Shown here piece by piece: positions 29,743 to 38,843 of a stretch of 40,441 nucleotides of DNA. The stretch is taken from the IMG/VR virus record IMGVR_UViG_3300003323_001309, positions 1 through 40,441 of that record. One strand, 5' to 3'. Below the pieces are notes generated by a model, which did not search any database, was not told the DNA's origin, and was given only the letters and a program-made list of their open reading frames with translations. Within the stretch, counting starts at the first letter, position 1; every line of letters begins with the position of its first letter. The DNA is from a virus. Made by a program: the position numbers and the translations under genes.

Positions 29743-30066
29743 ATGAAGTATAATATTGGACATGATAATTTAACTCCTGGAAATCCTACTGGAGGATTAA
29801 GTAAATCAAAGCTTGCAAGAATGGAAGCTATGGCAGCTTTTGGAGAACTTGTTGAGAAAAAACTAGAGAATGCAATTCTTACGTCTCTGGATGACCCTGA
29901 TTTAAAAAATGCTCTTCGCGCTTGTGAACTTATTCTTAAATATACTTGCCCTATTCCAAAAGATACATCTGATGAAAATAAGGAAATGAGTCCATTGAAT
30001 CAAATTTTGCTTGAGAAGATGGCTGAGCTTCAAGAAGAAAACAGAAGGCTTAAATCCAAGCAGTGA
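29743..30066 (+). CDS. Small terminase subunit (probable)
   Basis: The 107-residue protein lies directly upstream of the large terminase and overlaps it by 4 bases (GTGA). It starts MKYNIGHDNLTPGNPTGGLS, a basic Gly/Pro/Asn tail typical of the N-terminus of many small terminases. Then come helices (MEAMAAFGELVEKKLENAIL; LKNALRACELILKYTCP) and a coiled-coil C-terminus (LLEKMAELQEENRRLKSK) suited to oligomerisation. Small terminases form rings that recognise the packaging site. Assignment rests on position, size and composition. Confidence 0.75.
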   Translation: MKYNIGHDNLTPGNPTGGLSKSKLARMEAMAAFGELVEKKLENAILTSLDDPDLKNALRACELILKYTCPIPKDTSDENKEMSPLNQILLEKMAELQEENRRLKSKQ

Positions 30067-31520
30067 AAAATATAACCTTTGACTATGATGATTCATTTAA
30101 ACCCCATCAAAAGCAATTAAGATTTTTTGAGGCTGGTAAATATCATCGTTTCAGATTGGCTTTATGGGGGAATAGAACTGGGAAGACGTTTGGAGTTGGA
30201 AAAGAGCTTTTTTATGATAGCTCTGGAATGTATCCTTCTTGGTGGCCTGGTTATAGATATAGTCGCCCTATTCAAATATATTGTCTTACTGAAAATATAG
30301 ACTTATGTAAAAGGAATCTTGTTCGTCTTTTATTTGAAGGTGATAAGGAAAATAAACCTGCAATTCCTCCTGAATTTGTCATTAGGATGGAACCTAGTCC
30401 TTGTAAAATTCATACTCGATATATTCAACATGTTTCTGGTGGCGAGAGTGTATTTTCTTTTATGTCATATAAAAGTGGCGCTCAAGCTATGCAGGGGTTT
30501 AAGGCCGATAAAGCATTATTTGATGAACGTCCTCCATTGTCGGTTTTTGATGAAATGACTAAGAGGCTTGCATCTTTTGATGGAGAAAAAACTCAGGCTA
30601 TTATTACAACTTGGCCTGAAGGTGGATATACAGATATCGTTCATTATTTTATGAGTGGGACAGAAGAAAATTATATTATGGGTCTGGACGCTGAACGGGA
30701 CTTAAGTAAAAACCCTAAAATAGAAAAGCCTAATAAATTTATTTATTATTCTCATGCATCTTGGGATGACAATCCTTATTTGTCTGATTCTGAGAAAGAA
30801 ATGATGGAATTTTCTACTCCCCCTCATTTATTAGAGGCTAGGAGGTCTGGAATTCCTTACTTTGGGTCAGGAAATGTATTTTATATGCCACAAAGTAAAT
30901 ATATTTGCGATTATATTGAACCTAAAAAACATTATGCTTATTTATTAGCAGTTGATCCTGCTGTGACAGAAAATGGTTTCTGGGGAGCTGTTCTCTTAGC
31001 TTATGATAGAGATATAAAGCCAGGAGGAGTAATTTATGTAATGCAAAATTATTATATGTCAGGAATTTCAAAGTCTCAGCATGCTTTTAACCTTGAAAAA
31101 ATGCTTCCTTTCCCTAGGTGTCCTGTGGTAATTGACCCTGCTGGAGGAGGTGAAGATCAAATTACGCGTCAAGGAATGGCAGATTATCTTTCTAATGAAT
31201 TGAGAATGAATGTCCATAAAGCTAAGAAAGGTAAGGATAGTGTAGAACTTGGTATTACGGTTCTTTGTGAGAAAATGTTAGATGATGGCCTTAAAATTGT
31301 TTATAATTCTAGAGATCATACAGGCTGCGTGAAGTTAATAGAGCAAATTATGCGTTATGCTAGAAACGACAAAAATGAAATTATCAAAGCAAATTTTGAT
31401 CATATTATAGACGCGCTGAGATATGGTGTAACTCATATTGATCTTTCAAAGAAGAAAGATGAGATGCACAGAGAATTTTATCAACACCAAGGTTATCAGG
31501 CGGAGTCATCATGGTATTAA
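30063..31520 (+). CDS. terL: Large terminase subunit (packaging ATPase/nuclease)
   Basis: The 485-residue protein uses a GTG start overlapping the small subunit stop. The ATPase domain has Walker A WGNRTGKT (35-42), Walker B KALFDE (151-156) and the coupling motif ITTWPEGG (181-188). The C-terminal RNase H-like nuclease has Asp298 in LLAVDPA, Asp358 in VVIDPAGGG and Asp450 in FDHIIDALRYG. It pumps DNA into the prohead and cuts it. The length and motif spacing are normal. The ten-base overlap with the portal gene supports operon expression. Confidence 0.95.
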   Translation: MKNITFDYDDSFKPHQKQLRFFEAGKYHRFRLALWGNRTGKTFGVGKELFYDSSGMYPSWWPGYRYSRPIQIYCLTENIDLCKRNLVRLLFEGDKENKPAIPPEFVIRMEPSPCKIHTRYIQHVSGGESVFSFMSYKSGAQAMQGFKADKALFDERPPLSVFDEMTKRLASFDGEKTQAIITTWPEGGYTDIVHYFMSGTEENYIMGLDAERDLSKNPKIEKPNKFIYYSHASWDDNPYLSDSEKEMMEFSTPPHLLEARRSGIPYFGSGNVFYMPQSKYICDYIEPKKHYAYLLAVDPAVTENGFWGAVLLAYDRDIKPGGVIYVMQNYYMSGISKSQHAFNLEKMLPFPRCPVVIDPAGGGEDQITRQGMADYLSNELRMNVHKAKKGKDSVELGITVLCEKMLDDGLKIVYNSRDHTGCVKLIEQIMRYARNDKNEIIKANFDHIIDALRYGVTHIDLSKKKDEMHREFYQHQGYQAESSWY

Positions 31521-33355
31521 CTTCTGAAGAGCGTAATGCAAAAATTCTTCAAAAATCTCAAGCTTTTTGGAAAAGTACAATAGATAGTATTGCGTATAAA
31601 GAATGGTTTAATATTGCCCTTAAATGCGAACGTTTTGCGAATGGAAATTCTTGGAATGAAATAGAATCTACTGATCCAAAAAATCTTAATTTTAATCTTA
31701 TTGCTGGATACATTCATTCTTTAATAGGAGAACAATTAAAAACAAAGACAAGTGTATCTGTTCGATCACATGAACTTTTAAGTAACCCTGATAAAATGCC
31801 CAATATTGTAGGGCTTATGGAGAATGAATATCAGGATATCGTTTTAGCTTACAATTCTGCTCTTTATAGAGAATATGAAGTTAATAATATCCTTTATTAT
31901 CAAAGCCAGACTATGAAAGATACACTCGTATATGGAATGGGAGGAGCATTTTTTGATATTGTAAATGGAGAGAGAAAATATAGTCGTCTTAATCCACTTT
32001 ATATTGTTCCTGACTTATCTGATGAAACAATTGGTTTTGATGATAGTGAATTTGTTGGACAACTTATTCCTATGTCACGTAGACGCGCTCTTATTTTGTT
32101 TCCAAAAATTTCCCAAGTTATTGGAAATTATGTAGATGAAACTTATACGCAAAATTATGTCCCTCCTCGTAATGTTATGATGGAAGGACTTACTCAAACA
32201 GATGATGGACGTACTGTTTTTATTAAAATGATAGAATGGAAAACATTGGAGACTTCTTATTCAGGATTTTCTCATAATGGTAGAACATTTATTACTTTTG
32301 ATGAAGAAATAGCCGAAAAAAATTCTGTTTCTAAAAATGACATTGTGGAGGGAAAACATGATCAAATACATCGTTCTTATTTTTGTGGAGATGTTTTATT
32401 AAATTATTACCCTCTTAAAATGTCATTTCCTCGTGAACAATTCTCTATTGTAACAACATGTTTGTCTAAAAAAGCTTCAAAAGATGGATTCTATATACCT
32501 AAATCTCTTGTTGAATCTTTGCTTGATTTGCAAAAAAGCTTTGATACGTTACAATCTAAAGCTGTTTATTTATCTGATTCCAAGAAGATGATTCTTGATC
32601 CTTCGGTGACAGATTCTTTCGGTCATTCTAGTCCAGAAGATATAAAAAGAGAAATTACGAGCTCTACTTCTCTTTTATTCCTTAAGGATCCTAAAAATAA
32701 TGTAGTAGATTTTTCTTTGCAAACCGATATCCGATCTTCGATGGGTCTTGCAGAGGATCGTATAAGACTTTTTGATCTTGTTACAGGAATTAATAGAGAA
32801 CAGCGAGGATTTCCAACAAATGCTCAGACTGGTATAGCTATACGGGAAAGACAAATCCAATCTATAACAAGTAATATTTATGCATTTAATGAATTTGCGA
32901 TGTTTAAAAAGAAAGTAGGGCGTTTGTTTATTCAACAGATGCAAATGGAAATGCTAGGTATAGAAGACATCTTTATGCCTGCTCATCCTATTAAAAGTGG
33001 AAATATTGTTTTAAATCAAAAAGAAAAAAATAAAGATAAACTTATTAGAGATGTGAACTTTTTACCGCTCGATATTTATATAGAAGAATCTCCAGAATTC
33101 TTAACATCTAAAGATGAGCAAAGAGATCTTATCTCTTCTATTTTACAGCATCCTTATGGGATGGTTTTCCTTTTGAGTCCTACTTTAAGGAAATCTTTAG
33201 GAATATATATGGAGGATTCTGTTGCTCAAGAATTTATTGAGGGAATGAAAATGATGCAAGGTCTTCAACAAGGTGTTTCTCCCAATCAACCATCTGAAAT
33301 ACCTATGAATGAGAATCAAAATAGTAATAATTTAATGGAAAATATAGGAATATAA
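31511..33355 (+). CDS. Portal protein (P22-like)
   Basis: The 614-residue protein follows the large terminase with a 10-base overlap and has GGAG before the ATG. Features fit podovirus portals of the P22 type: an N-terminal helical region with YKEWFNIALKCERFANGNSW, the central VYGMGGAFFDI segment, GFYIPKSLVESLLDLQKSFD, and the long helical segment with GIAIRERQIQSITSNIYAFN at about 430-450. The last about 40 residues are Gln/Asn/Met-rich and disordered. It forms the dodecameric ring through which DNA enters and leaves and to which the tail is attached. Confidence 0.85.
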   Translation: MVLTSEERNAKILQKSQAFWKSTIDSIAYKEWFNIALKCERFANGNSWNEIESTDPKNLNFNLIAGYIHSLIGEQLKTKTSVSVRSHELLSNPDKMPNIVGLMENEYQDIVLAYNSALYREYEVNNILYYQSQTMKDTLVYGMGGAFFDIVNGERKYSRLNPLYIVPDLSDETIGFDDSEFVGQLIPMSRRRALILFPKISQVIGNYVDETYTQNYVPPRNVMMEGLTQTDDGRTVFIKMIEWKTLETSYSGFSHNGRTFITFDEEIAEKNSVSKNDIVEGKHDQIHRSYFCGDVLLNYYPLKMSFPREQFSIVTTCLSKKASKDGFYIPKSLVESLLDLQKSFDTLQSKAVYLSDSKKMILDPSVTDSFGHSSPEDIKREITSSTSLLFLKDPKNNVVDFSLQTDIRSSMGLAEDRIRLFDLVTGINREQRGFPTNAQTGIAIRERQIQSITSNIYAFNEFAMFKKKVGRLFIQQMQMEMLGIEDIFMPAHPIKSGNIVLNQKEKNKDKLIRDVNFLPLDIYIEESPEFLTSKDEQRDLISSILQHPYGMVFLLSPTLRKSLGIYMEDSVAQEFIEGMKMMQGLQQGVSPNQPSEIPMNENQNSNNLMENIGI

Positions 33356-33356
33356 A

Positions 33357-34355
33357 ATGATTGAACCGAATAATATAAATAACCAAAATAAGAATGATGA
33401 AATTGTACAAGAATGGATGGCAGCTTTTTCATCAAAAGCAGAAACCGAAGCTTTAAAAGAATTTAAGGAAATTGAAAAAAAAGATAATGATAAAAAAATA
33501 GAAGAAGAGCCAAAAAAAGATCCTAATAAAGAAAATTTATCTGAAGGAAAACCCAAAACTCCTTTATCCCCAGATTTGGATCCTTCTCAAGAAACGCCTA
33601 AAGAAAATTATGAAGATCTTTATAAGAAGCTTAAAAAAGACTCAGAGGATAAAGAAAAAAGAGCTAATGATAATTTAAGATATTCTCGTCAACTTTCTAA
33701 TACAATTGGAAATGTTAAAAACCATATAGCTTCTTTAGAAGAAAATGGAGAAATTGATGAAGACACAGCTAATTCTCTTCGTGAAATAATGAACAAACAT
33801 GTAGAAGTTGATAAGCTTGAAATAAAAGAGGAAAATACAAAATTACCTGCTCATCTTCAAGAAATGACAGATCTTAAAAATAAAGCGCGAGATGCTTTAT
33901 TAAAATATGTAGAAGTTGCTCCTAATTCTGAGGTTGAACAGAAATATGCGATAGGATTTGATAATTATTTTAATATGCTTAATGAAGAAGAGACCAAAAA
34001 AATGGTGTCTGATCTTAAAAAACACGCCTCTTCTCCAAAAGATCTTTTAAAAGAAATGCTTTCAATCGGTAAGGAATTTTGGGAAACTCCTATTGGAAAA
34101 GGTCTTGATGAGCATGGTAATTTTATTGATTTAGTTTATGCGAGGGAAAATCAAATTGAATCTCTTAAAAAAGAAGTTGAATCTCTTAAAAAGAAATTAA
34201 GTAAAGAAACAGAAAGAGATCAATCTGTTTTAGGAAGCCCTGGACCCGCTGAAGAAATTCATAATTCAAGTTATGACGCAGGATCAATGATGAAAAGACA
34301 ATTTGAGCATTTAGGGATGCGAGATGCTTATAATGCTCTTATTCAAAAAAGATAA
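33357..34355 (+). CDS. Scaffold-like protein
   Basis: The 332-residue protein lies between portal and capsid and starts one base after the portal stop. It is highly charged: an acidic/basic low-complexity stretch at residues 35-80 (KKDNDKKIEEEPKKDPNKEN) and coiled coils near the end (IESLKKEVESLKKKLSK, residues about 268-284), with no cysteine or TM segment. Position, charge and helical nature match capsid scaffolding proteins. The basic C-terminal end (LGMRDAYNALIQKR) could contact the capsid. A protease is not visible. Confidence 0.75.
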   Translation: MIEPNNINNQNKNDEIVQEWMAAFSSKAETEALKEFKEIEKKDNDKKIEEEPKKDPNKENLSEGKPKTPLSPDLDPSQETPKENYEDLYKKLKKDSEDKEKRANDNLRYSRQLSNTIGNVKNHIASLEENGEIDEDTANSLREIMNKHVEVDKLEIKEENTKLPAHLQEMTDLKNKARDALLKYVEVAPNSEVEQKYAIGFDNYFNMLNEEETKKMVSDLKKHASSPKDLLKEMLSIGKEFWETPIGKGLDEHGNFIDLVYARENQIESLKKEVESLKKKLSKETERDQSVLGSPGPAEEIHNSSYDAGSMMKRQFEHLGMRDAYNALIQKR

Positions 34356-34359
34356 TATC

Positions 34360-34380
34360 TGTGGATAAGTCTGTTGATAA
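34360..34380 (+). repeat. DnaA-box pair with 12-bp spacing, site 2
   Basis: TGTGGATAA (34360-34368) and TGTTGATAA (34372-34380) are 12 bp apart. The 21 bp are identical to 5113-5133. They begin 5 bases after the scaffold stop, in the 219-bp gap before the capsid gene. Confidence 0.75.
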
Positions 34381-34460
34381 GATGTGTATAGTTTGATATG
34401 TTCTTTTTGTTAGGCCTTGTTTCTAAGTAAAAGAGCCTCGGATAATAATAAAGAAGCCTT

Positions 34461-34534
34461 ATTTGATTTTATCAAATGACTACCTTCTAAAATATTTGAT
34501 GACTACCTCTTAAAACTTTAGGAAATAACTACCC
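34461..34534 (+). repeat. Tandem T(G/A)ACTACC repeats and ATTTGAT hairpin ahead of the capsid gene
   Basis: TGACTACC at 34477, TGACTACC at 34500 and TAACTACC at 34526 are each followed by a CTTAAAA- or CTAAAA-like stretch. The first is preceded by the hairpin ATTTGAT-TTT-ATCAAAT (34461-34477). The repeats may be a protein or RNA binding site governing the capsid message. Confidence 0.5.
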
Positions 34535-34552
34535 TAAAAGTTGTTGTTTTTT
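34514..34552 (+). terminator. Weak terminator-like hairpin before the capsid gene
   Basis: AACTTTAGG (34514-34522) pairs with CCTAAAAGTT (34533-34542) with one bulge, followed by GTTGTTTTTT. It would partly separate capsid transcription from upstream genes. It is AT-rich and so probably leaky. Confidence 0.4.
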
Positions 34553-34574
34553 AATTATTTTAAGAGGTTTTATT

Positions 34575-35789
34575 ATGGACAGAAATACTCCATTATCAGG
34601 CGTTCCAGTCGGTTTATTACCCTTCCATGTTCTTGCAAGAGTCATGATGGAAGCGGTGAATGATACTCCATTCAAAAGTTTAATCGGTACAGATCCTTAT
34701 ACAAGTCCTATTGTTTTAAGACTTAAACCCTTAGGAGAGGGATTCGTGGATTCATGGGGTGCTACCCGTGACATGAATCCAGAAAATGTTGCGGTTGATC
34801 TTGAACCTTATTCTACAGCCGTAGAATCAAAGAAATATGCTCAAGAATCTTGTACGATTTCTAAATTTAAATGGGAAAATCTTGAGAAGTTCCCGGATCT
34901 TCAAAGAATAGGAACTCCTTTAGAATCTGCTGTCCCCCTTCTTCTGCAATTAGCGCGCCGTAAATATGCTCAACGGTTTGTCTATGAAGTTATTAAGGCA
35001 ATGACCACAGGGGGACGCGGTATAGAAGGGCGATATGATTATACTCAAAATGGTCAAGGTCCACTTGTTGGCCGAGCTATGTATGGGACTCAAGATGATG
35101 GAACATATAATCCTTACGTTGCTGTTGCTGGAAATGCTACATTCCCTGCTACTGTACATGGGGTTTTGAATGGAGTCACTGCTAATTTAAGCGTTAAAGC
35201 CATTCGTCGGTTACAGAACATGGCTATTGCTAAATTGCCTCAACCTGCTCTCCATCCTGCTGCCATTATGAAGGAAAATGGAAAATTTTCTGAGGTAAGA
35301 AAGTTCTATCTTTTTGCAACACCTGAATCTATTGAATGGATGCAAAATAATGATACTGATTTCAAAAGCCAGCAGCTTGAGAGAGGAGTAGATTTAGCGC
35401 GTCAGGCAAATCCAATGATTGCCGATAGATTAGCAGCTACTACAAGCAGTATCGATGTTATTAGCTGTCCTGAACTTAAACAGTATGCTGCTTTTGATCA
35501 GAACGGTCTTAATCCTTCTGGTCCTTATCATATGAATTTACTATTAGGATGTGATGCGCTTCGTATGACTCAATCCACTCTTGATAATGGTCTTCAAATT
35601 ATGATGAATCAAGGGTCATTCCAAGCCGAAGAAGATGAGGCCGTTAAAGTCTTGTACAGCTACTTCAAGGGTTATAAATGTCCCGCTTATTTTAACTATG
35701 CTACAGGTGCATATGCAGGAGATGCGGGTGTTAATAAATGGAATTTAGCTGAATCTGGTGTTATCCAATTCATTACAAAAGTAGCTTAA
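34575..35789 (+). CDS. Major capsid protein (HK97 fold inferred)
   Basis: The 404-residue protein has AGAGG 7 bases before the ATG and follows a scaffold-like gene and a structured 219-bp leader, as expected for the most abundant virion protein. Its codons are less AT-rich and more regular than in neighbours, consistent with high expression. Segments such as LLQLARRKYAQRFVYEVIKA, YLFATPESIEWM and the C-terminal EDEAVKVLYSYFKGYKC resemble large podovirus capsid proteins (N4/P22 class). The N-terminus (MDRNTPLSGVPVGLLPFHVL) has no scaffold fusion. Identification rests on position, size and composition rather than a single motif. Confidence 0.8.
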   Translation: MDRNTPLSGVPVGLLPFHVLARVMMEAVNDTPFKSLIGTDPYTSPIVLRLKPLGEGFVDSWGATRDMNPENVAVDLEPYSTAVESKKYAQESCTISKFKWENLEKFPDLQRIGTPLESAVPLLLQLARRKYAQRFVYEVIKAMTTGGRGIEGRYDYTQNGQGPLVGRAMYGTQDDGTYNPYVAVAGNATFPATVHGVLNGVTANLSVKAIRRLQNMAIAKLPQPALHPAAIMKENGKFSEVRKFYLFATPESIEWMQNNDTDFKSQQLERGVDLARQANPMIADRLAATTSSIDVISCPELKQYAAFDQNGLNPSGPYHMNLLLGCDALRMTQSTLDNGLQIMMNQGSFQAEEDEAVKVLYSYFKGYKCPAYFNYATGAYAGDAGVNKWNLAESGVIQFITKVA

Positions 35790-35800
35790 GGAGATATTAA

Positions 35801-36154
35801 ATGAGTTTAACTTCGCATTTTTATGCCAAAACAACTGCAGATTCAACAGCACGTTCTTATGCTAGTGACGGAGAGGGAGAATTAATAGAAAAGTTTACTA
35901 AAGCTTATACTATTTCAACTGCTGTCGCTGCGGATGCAACGCTTGTTTTGCCTCTCATTAGTCCTCTTCGTAAAATTTACGCATGGACTGCTCAAATTCG
36001 TACAGCCGCTGGTGTGATAGTAACTTTGGATGCGGATGTTCATGAATTTGTTTTAGATGATGAAACAAATGTTTTGACTATTACTGCTAAAGGAGGAGGT
36101 ATTCCCCAAGATGCTATTTTGACTATTTATTTTGATGTTGGGTCAGTACATTAG
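35801..36154 (+). CDS. Small structural/decoration protein (probable)
   Basis: The 117-residue protein starts 11 bases after the capsid stop with AAGGAG 8 bases before the ATG. It is Thr/Ala-rich and beta-structured (TISTAVAADATLVLPLISPL; VLTITAKGGGIPQDAILTIY) with no TM segment. It ends just ahead of a strong terminator, so it forms an expression unit with the capsid gene. This suggests a capsid decoration or head-stabilising protein made in quantity. The family is not recognised. Confidence 0.65.
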   Translation: MSLTSHFYAKTTADSTARSYASDGEGELIEKFTKAYTISTAVAADATLVLPLISPLRKIYAWTAQIRTAAGVIVTLDADVHEFVLDDETNVLTITAKGGGIPQDAILTIYFDVGSVH

Positions 36155-36163
36155 ACATAGATT

Positions 36164-36188
36164 AGCCCCGTAGAAATGCGGGGCTTTT
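36164..36188 (+). terminator. Factor-independent terminator after the capsid unit
   Basis: AGCCCCG (36164-36170) and CGGGGCT (36179-36185) form a 7-bp GC-rich stem with an 8-base loop, followed by TTTT. It lies between the capsid unit and the tail genes. The next ribosome site starts directly after it, so read-through probably feeds the tail genes at a lower level. Confidence 0.8.
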
Positions 36189-36198
36189 AAAGGATATC

Positions 36199-36837
36199 AT
36201 GAGAGTCTACGAAGTATTAGATAATCTGAAGTACAAATCTTTTGGTTCAGATGATGATAGTGATGAAATAAGACAAAGAAATCTTTCTTATCTTAATGAA
36301 GCCCATATTGAAATGTGGAGTGCTATCGCCCGTTTAGATGATCGATATCTTTTAAGAAAAACAATAACTCTTAATTTCAATAATGAATATAAAATTCCTT
36401 TGATTCCTGCTGAGATAGCTCGCTTAGAAATATTTGATTCTAATGGGAAGCCTTTAACAAAAGTTAATCCACAAGATCTTTTAGAAAGTCCAAACCTTAA
36501 TGTGAGAACTGATACTTACATTGTCGAATCTCCTTCTCTTGTTAAATTAACATATGCTCCTTCTCAACAAGATGCTATAGATCTTTCTCTTTCGTATATT
36601 TATACGCCTGAAGCTCAACTTCTAAACGAAACAGATGATTTAGATGCTATTTATTCTTTAGATCTCCAAAAACTTTTAGAAGATGGTGCTTTTGAATATA
36701 TTGCTATCTCGGAGGAAGGAATAAGATCATCAAGTCAAAAGCAACAATCCGCTCTTAAATGGATTACAAAATTAAACGATAAAAAAGCCTCTCTTATGAA
36801 TGCTCGACCATTTTCTACTTATGGTAAATGGCGATGA
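36199..36837 (+). CDS. Head-tail adaptor/tail tubular A-like protein
   Basis: The 212-residue protein follows the terminator, with AAAGGA before the ATG. It is helical at the N-terminus (RQRNLSYLNEAHIEMWSAIA) with a beta-rich middle (KTITLNFNNEYKIPLIPAEI) and a helical end with a basic tail, matching the plan of podovirus adaptor proteins (T7 gp11 or P22 gp4 position) that extend the portal. The next gene starts within its stop as ATGA. The function is inferred from order and size. Confidence 0.7.
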   Translation: MRVYEVLDNLKYKSFGSDDDSDEIRQRNLSYLNEAHIEMWSAIARLDDRYLLRKTITLNFNNEYKIPLIPAEIARLEIFDSNGKPLTKVNPQDLLESPNLNVRTDTYIVESPSLVKLTYAPSQQDAIDLSLSYIYTPEAQLLNETDDLDAIYSLDLQKLLEDGAFEYIAISEEGIRSSSQKQQSALKWITKLNDKKASLMNARPFSTYGKWR

Positions 36838-38843
36838 TATATGATGAATTTAAAATTTCTGCTCCTATTAAAGGAATGAATATGAATTTAGAGGAAGAAA
36901 AACTTCCATCTTCTTATGCTGCAAGTCTGGTTAATTTTATTCCTGATCCGTTGGGTTCAATTACACTTAGGAATGGGACAGAGATTTTTCAAAATTTTGA
37001 AGGCGCTCAAAGGGTAAATATTATTCCATTTTCTAAAAAAGATGGAACAGAAGATATTTTATCTGTCTATATTGAAAAAATAACAATTCAAGCATATCAA
37101 AATCTAGAGCAATTCGAAAATTATATTACCTTTGAAAAAGGTGCAGATGATCAAGAACTAAAATATATTGTTAAAGATAACAATTTTCTTCTTAAAACAT
37201 CAAAAGGATCTTTTATAAGAAAAATTCAGGTCTCCTCTTTTGATTTTGATACAGAAATATGGACAATTCAATTTTATGAATCTATTGATCAGAATATTAT
37301 AGGTTCTATAAATCAGATTTCTTATTATAAATCTGGTGTATATTATGAAGATACACTTCTTTATGAATTTCTGCCTATTTATAAAATGAGAGGTTTTTCT
37401 TGTTTAAATAAACTTCTTTTATGTACTGGAGCAGATCCTATTCATATTTTTAATGAGGAAGATCATACTGTTTCTCCTCTTGAACAAAGAGTTTTTCTTC
37501 CTGTGGTAAAAGAAGATGATTTATTTAGAATAAATATTCAAAACTATCCAAATTGTCACTTAAATAAATATGTTTATGTTTTAAATAATGATATTCGTTA
37601 TGATCTTTATGAAAAAACAGATAATTCATTTAAATTAAGAGATTCAAATGGTGATCCTCCTATAGATGGAGGTGTATTTACTTTCGTTGTTTATCCTCCT
37701 TATTCAGCTTTTACTACAATTATAGCAAATCGTTTGTGGACTTTAGGAGAAGGAGGAATTTCTCTTGCTTTTAAAGATCAAGAGGAAGCGTTAATTTCAT
37801 ATTATAGTTTTCGACCCGGATATTTAAATCAATTTTTAAGTCCTGTAACAGGATTAATGCCTTTTTTAGATTTAAGTGGTATTTCCAATTCACAAGATTC
37901 TCTTGAAAGAATAGAACAATTTTTTAATTATCTTGTTTTCTTTGGGAAAAAAAACATTTTTTTCTATAAAGGATTTTTCCCAGATGTTAATGGGGCCTTT
38001 AATTTTTCAAATAACATCCCGGTTGGGATATATCATCCTGATCTACTGAAGAAAGTAGGAAATGATATTATTTTTGTGACTGAGGGAGGAGTAAGCCGTC
38101 TTTCTACACTTAATATAGGTCAGCAAACAGAAATATCGGATATTAATGGTTTGGATTCTTTTATTACTGGAATTCAATCTAAAATTGAACAAGATAATTA
38201 TCTTTATTTTGATAGTGCTTATTATGATTATAAGAAACAGCTTATGTTTAAGCTAGGTTCTTATGAAGTTCCTATATTTTCTGTATATAATAATCAATAT
38301 ATTCCTTATTTATATTCTGGAGATTTTCAATCATGTACTTCTCTTACAGAAGGAAGAAATGGTGTTTATCTTTGTCATGAAGGGAATGCTCTTTTTTATC
38401 AAGAAGAAAATATTAATGAAAAAGATTACGCTGGAGATTTTATTCCATTTTTATGGAAAACACCTACTTACTCTTTTACATCGCGTCCGTTTGCTACTCA
38501 AAGAGTTATTTTTAATGCGGAATGTGATCCTTCTTTTTCGGAAGGTTTAAAAAATAAGAAATCTCGGCTTTTTTTAAAATTTAATGGAATTAAGGGAATT
38601 TCAGGAAGAAATTTCCAAATTCAAAAAGACATTCCTATCGAATCTTTTGGAGATCTTTTGGATGGATTTTCAGTTAAAACTTCCGCAACATATGGAATCC
38701 TTTCTGCTATTCAAAAAATAAAATCTATAAAACTTATTTTAAGTAAGTCTTCTCTTATTGTTTCAGGTGAAACTTCCTCAGGTCGATTGAGAATAAAAGA
38801 TTTAATTGTTTTAGGTGTGATGACGAGGGCTCAAAATGGTTAA
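36834..38843 (+). CDS. Tail hub/nozzle-like protein
   Basis: I prefer the ATG at 36834, which overlaps the previous stop as ATGA, over the ATG at 36828. The product has about 669 residues. It opens with a pattern common to large podovirus tail proteins (APIKGMNMN, LPSSYAASLVNFIPDPLGS, then LRNGTE) and consists of many beta strands, like the nozzle proteins (T7 gp12 or P22 gp10). KDGTEDILSVYI and FTTIIANRLWTLGEGGISLA look like blades of a beta-propeller. Position between adaptor and tail-collar genes supports it. Confidence 0.72.
   Translation: MIYDEFKISAPIKGMNMNLEEEKLPSSYAASLVNFIPDPLGSITLRNGTEIFQNFEGAQRVNIIPFSKKDGTEDILSVYIEKITIQAYQNLEQFENYITFEKGADDQELKYIVKDNNFLLKTSKGSFIRKIQVSSFDFDTEIWTIQFYESIDQNIIGSINQISYYKSGVYYEDTLLYEFLPIYKMRGFSCLNKLLLCTGADPIHIFNEEDHTVSPLEQRVFLPVVKEDDLFRINIQNYPNCHLNKYVYVLNNDIRYDLYEKTDNSFKLRDSNGDPPIDGGVFTFVVYPPYSAFTTIIANRLWTLGEGGISLAFKDQEEALISYYSFRPGYLNQFLSPVTGLMPFLDLSGISNSQDSLERIEQFFNYLVFFGKKNIFFYKGFFPDVNGAFNFSNNIPVGIYHPDLLKKVGNDIIFVTEGGVSRLSTLNIGQQTEISDINGLDSFITGIQSKIEQDNYLYFDSAYYDYKKQLMFKLGSYEVPIFSVYNNQYIPYLYSGDFQSCTSLTEGRNGVYLCHEGNALFYQEENINEKDYAGDFIPFLWKTPTYSFTSRPFATQRVIFNAECDPSFSEGLKNKKSRLFLKFNGIKGISGRNFQIQKDIPIESFGDLLDGFSVKTSATYGILSAIQKIKSIKLILSKSSLIVSGETSSGRLRIKDLIVLGVMTRAQNG

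Noticed and set aside
29551-29763. Leftward 70-codon ORF
   Set aside because: It lies over the start of the small terminase gene and over the rightward 34-codon ORF, which is linked to its neighbours by close spacing. Its composition looks like a shadow.
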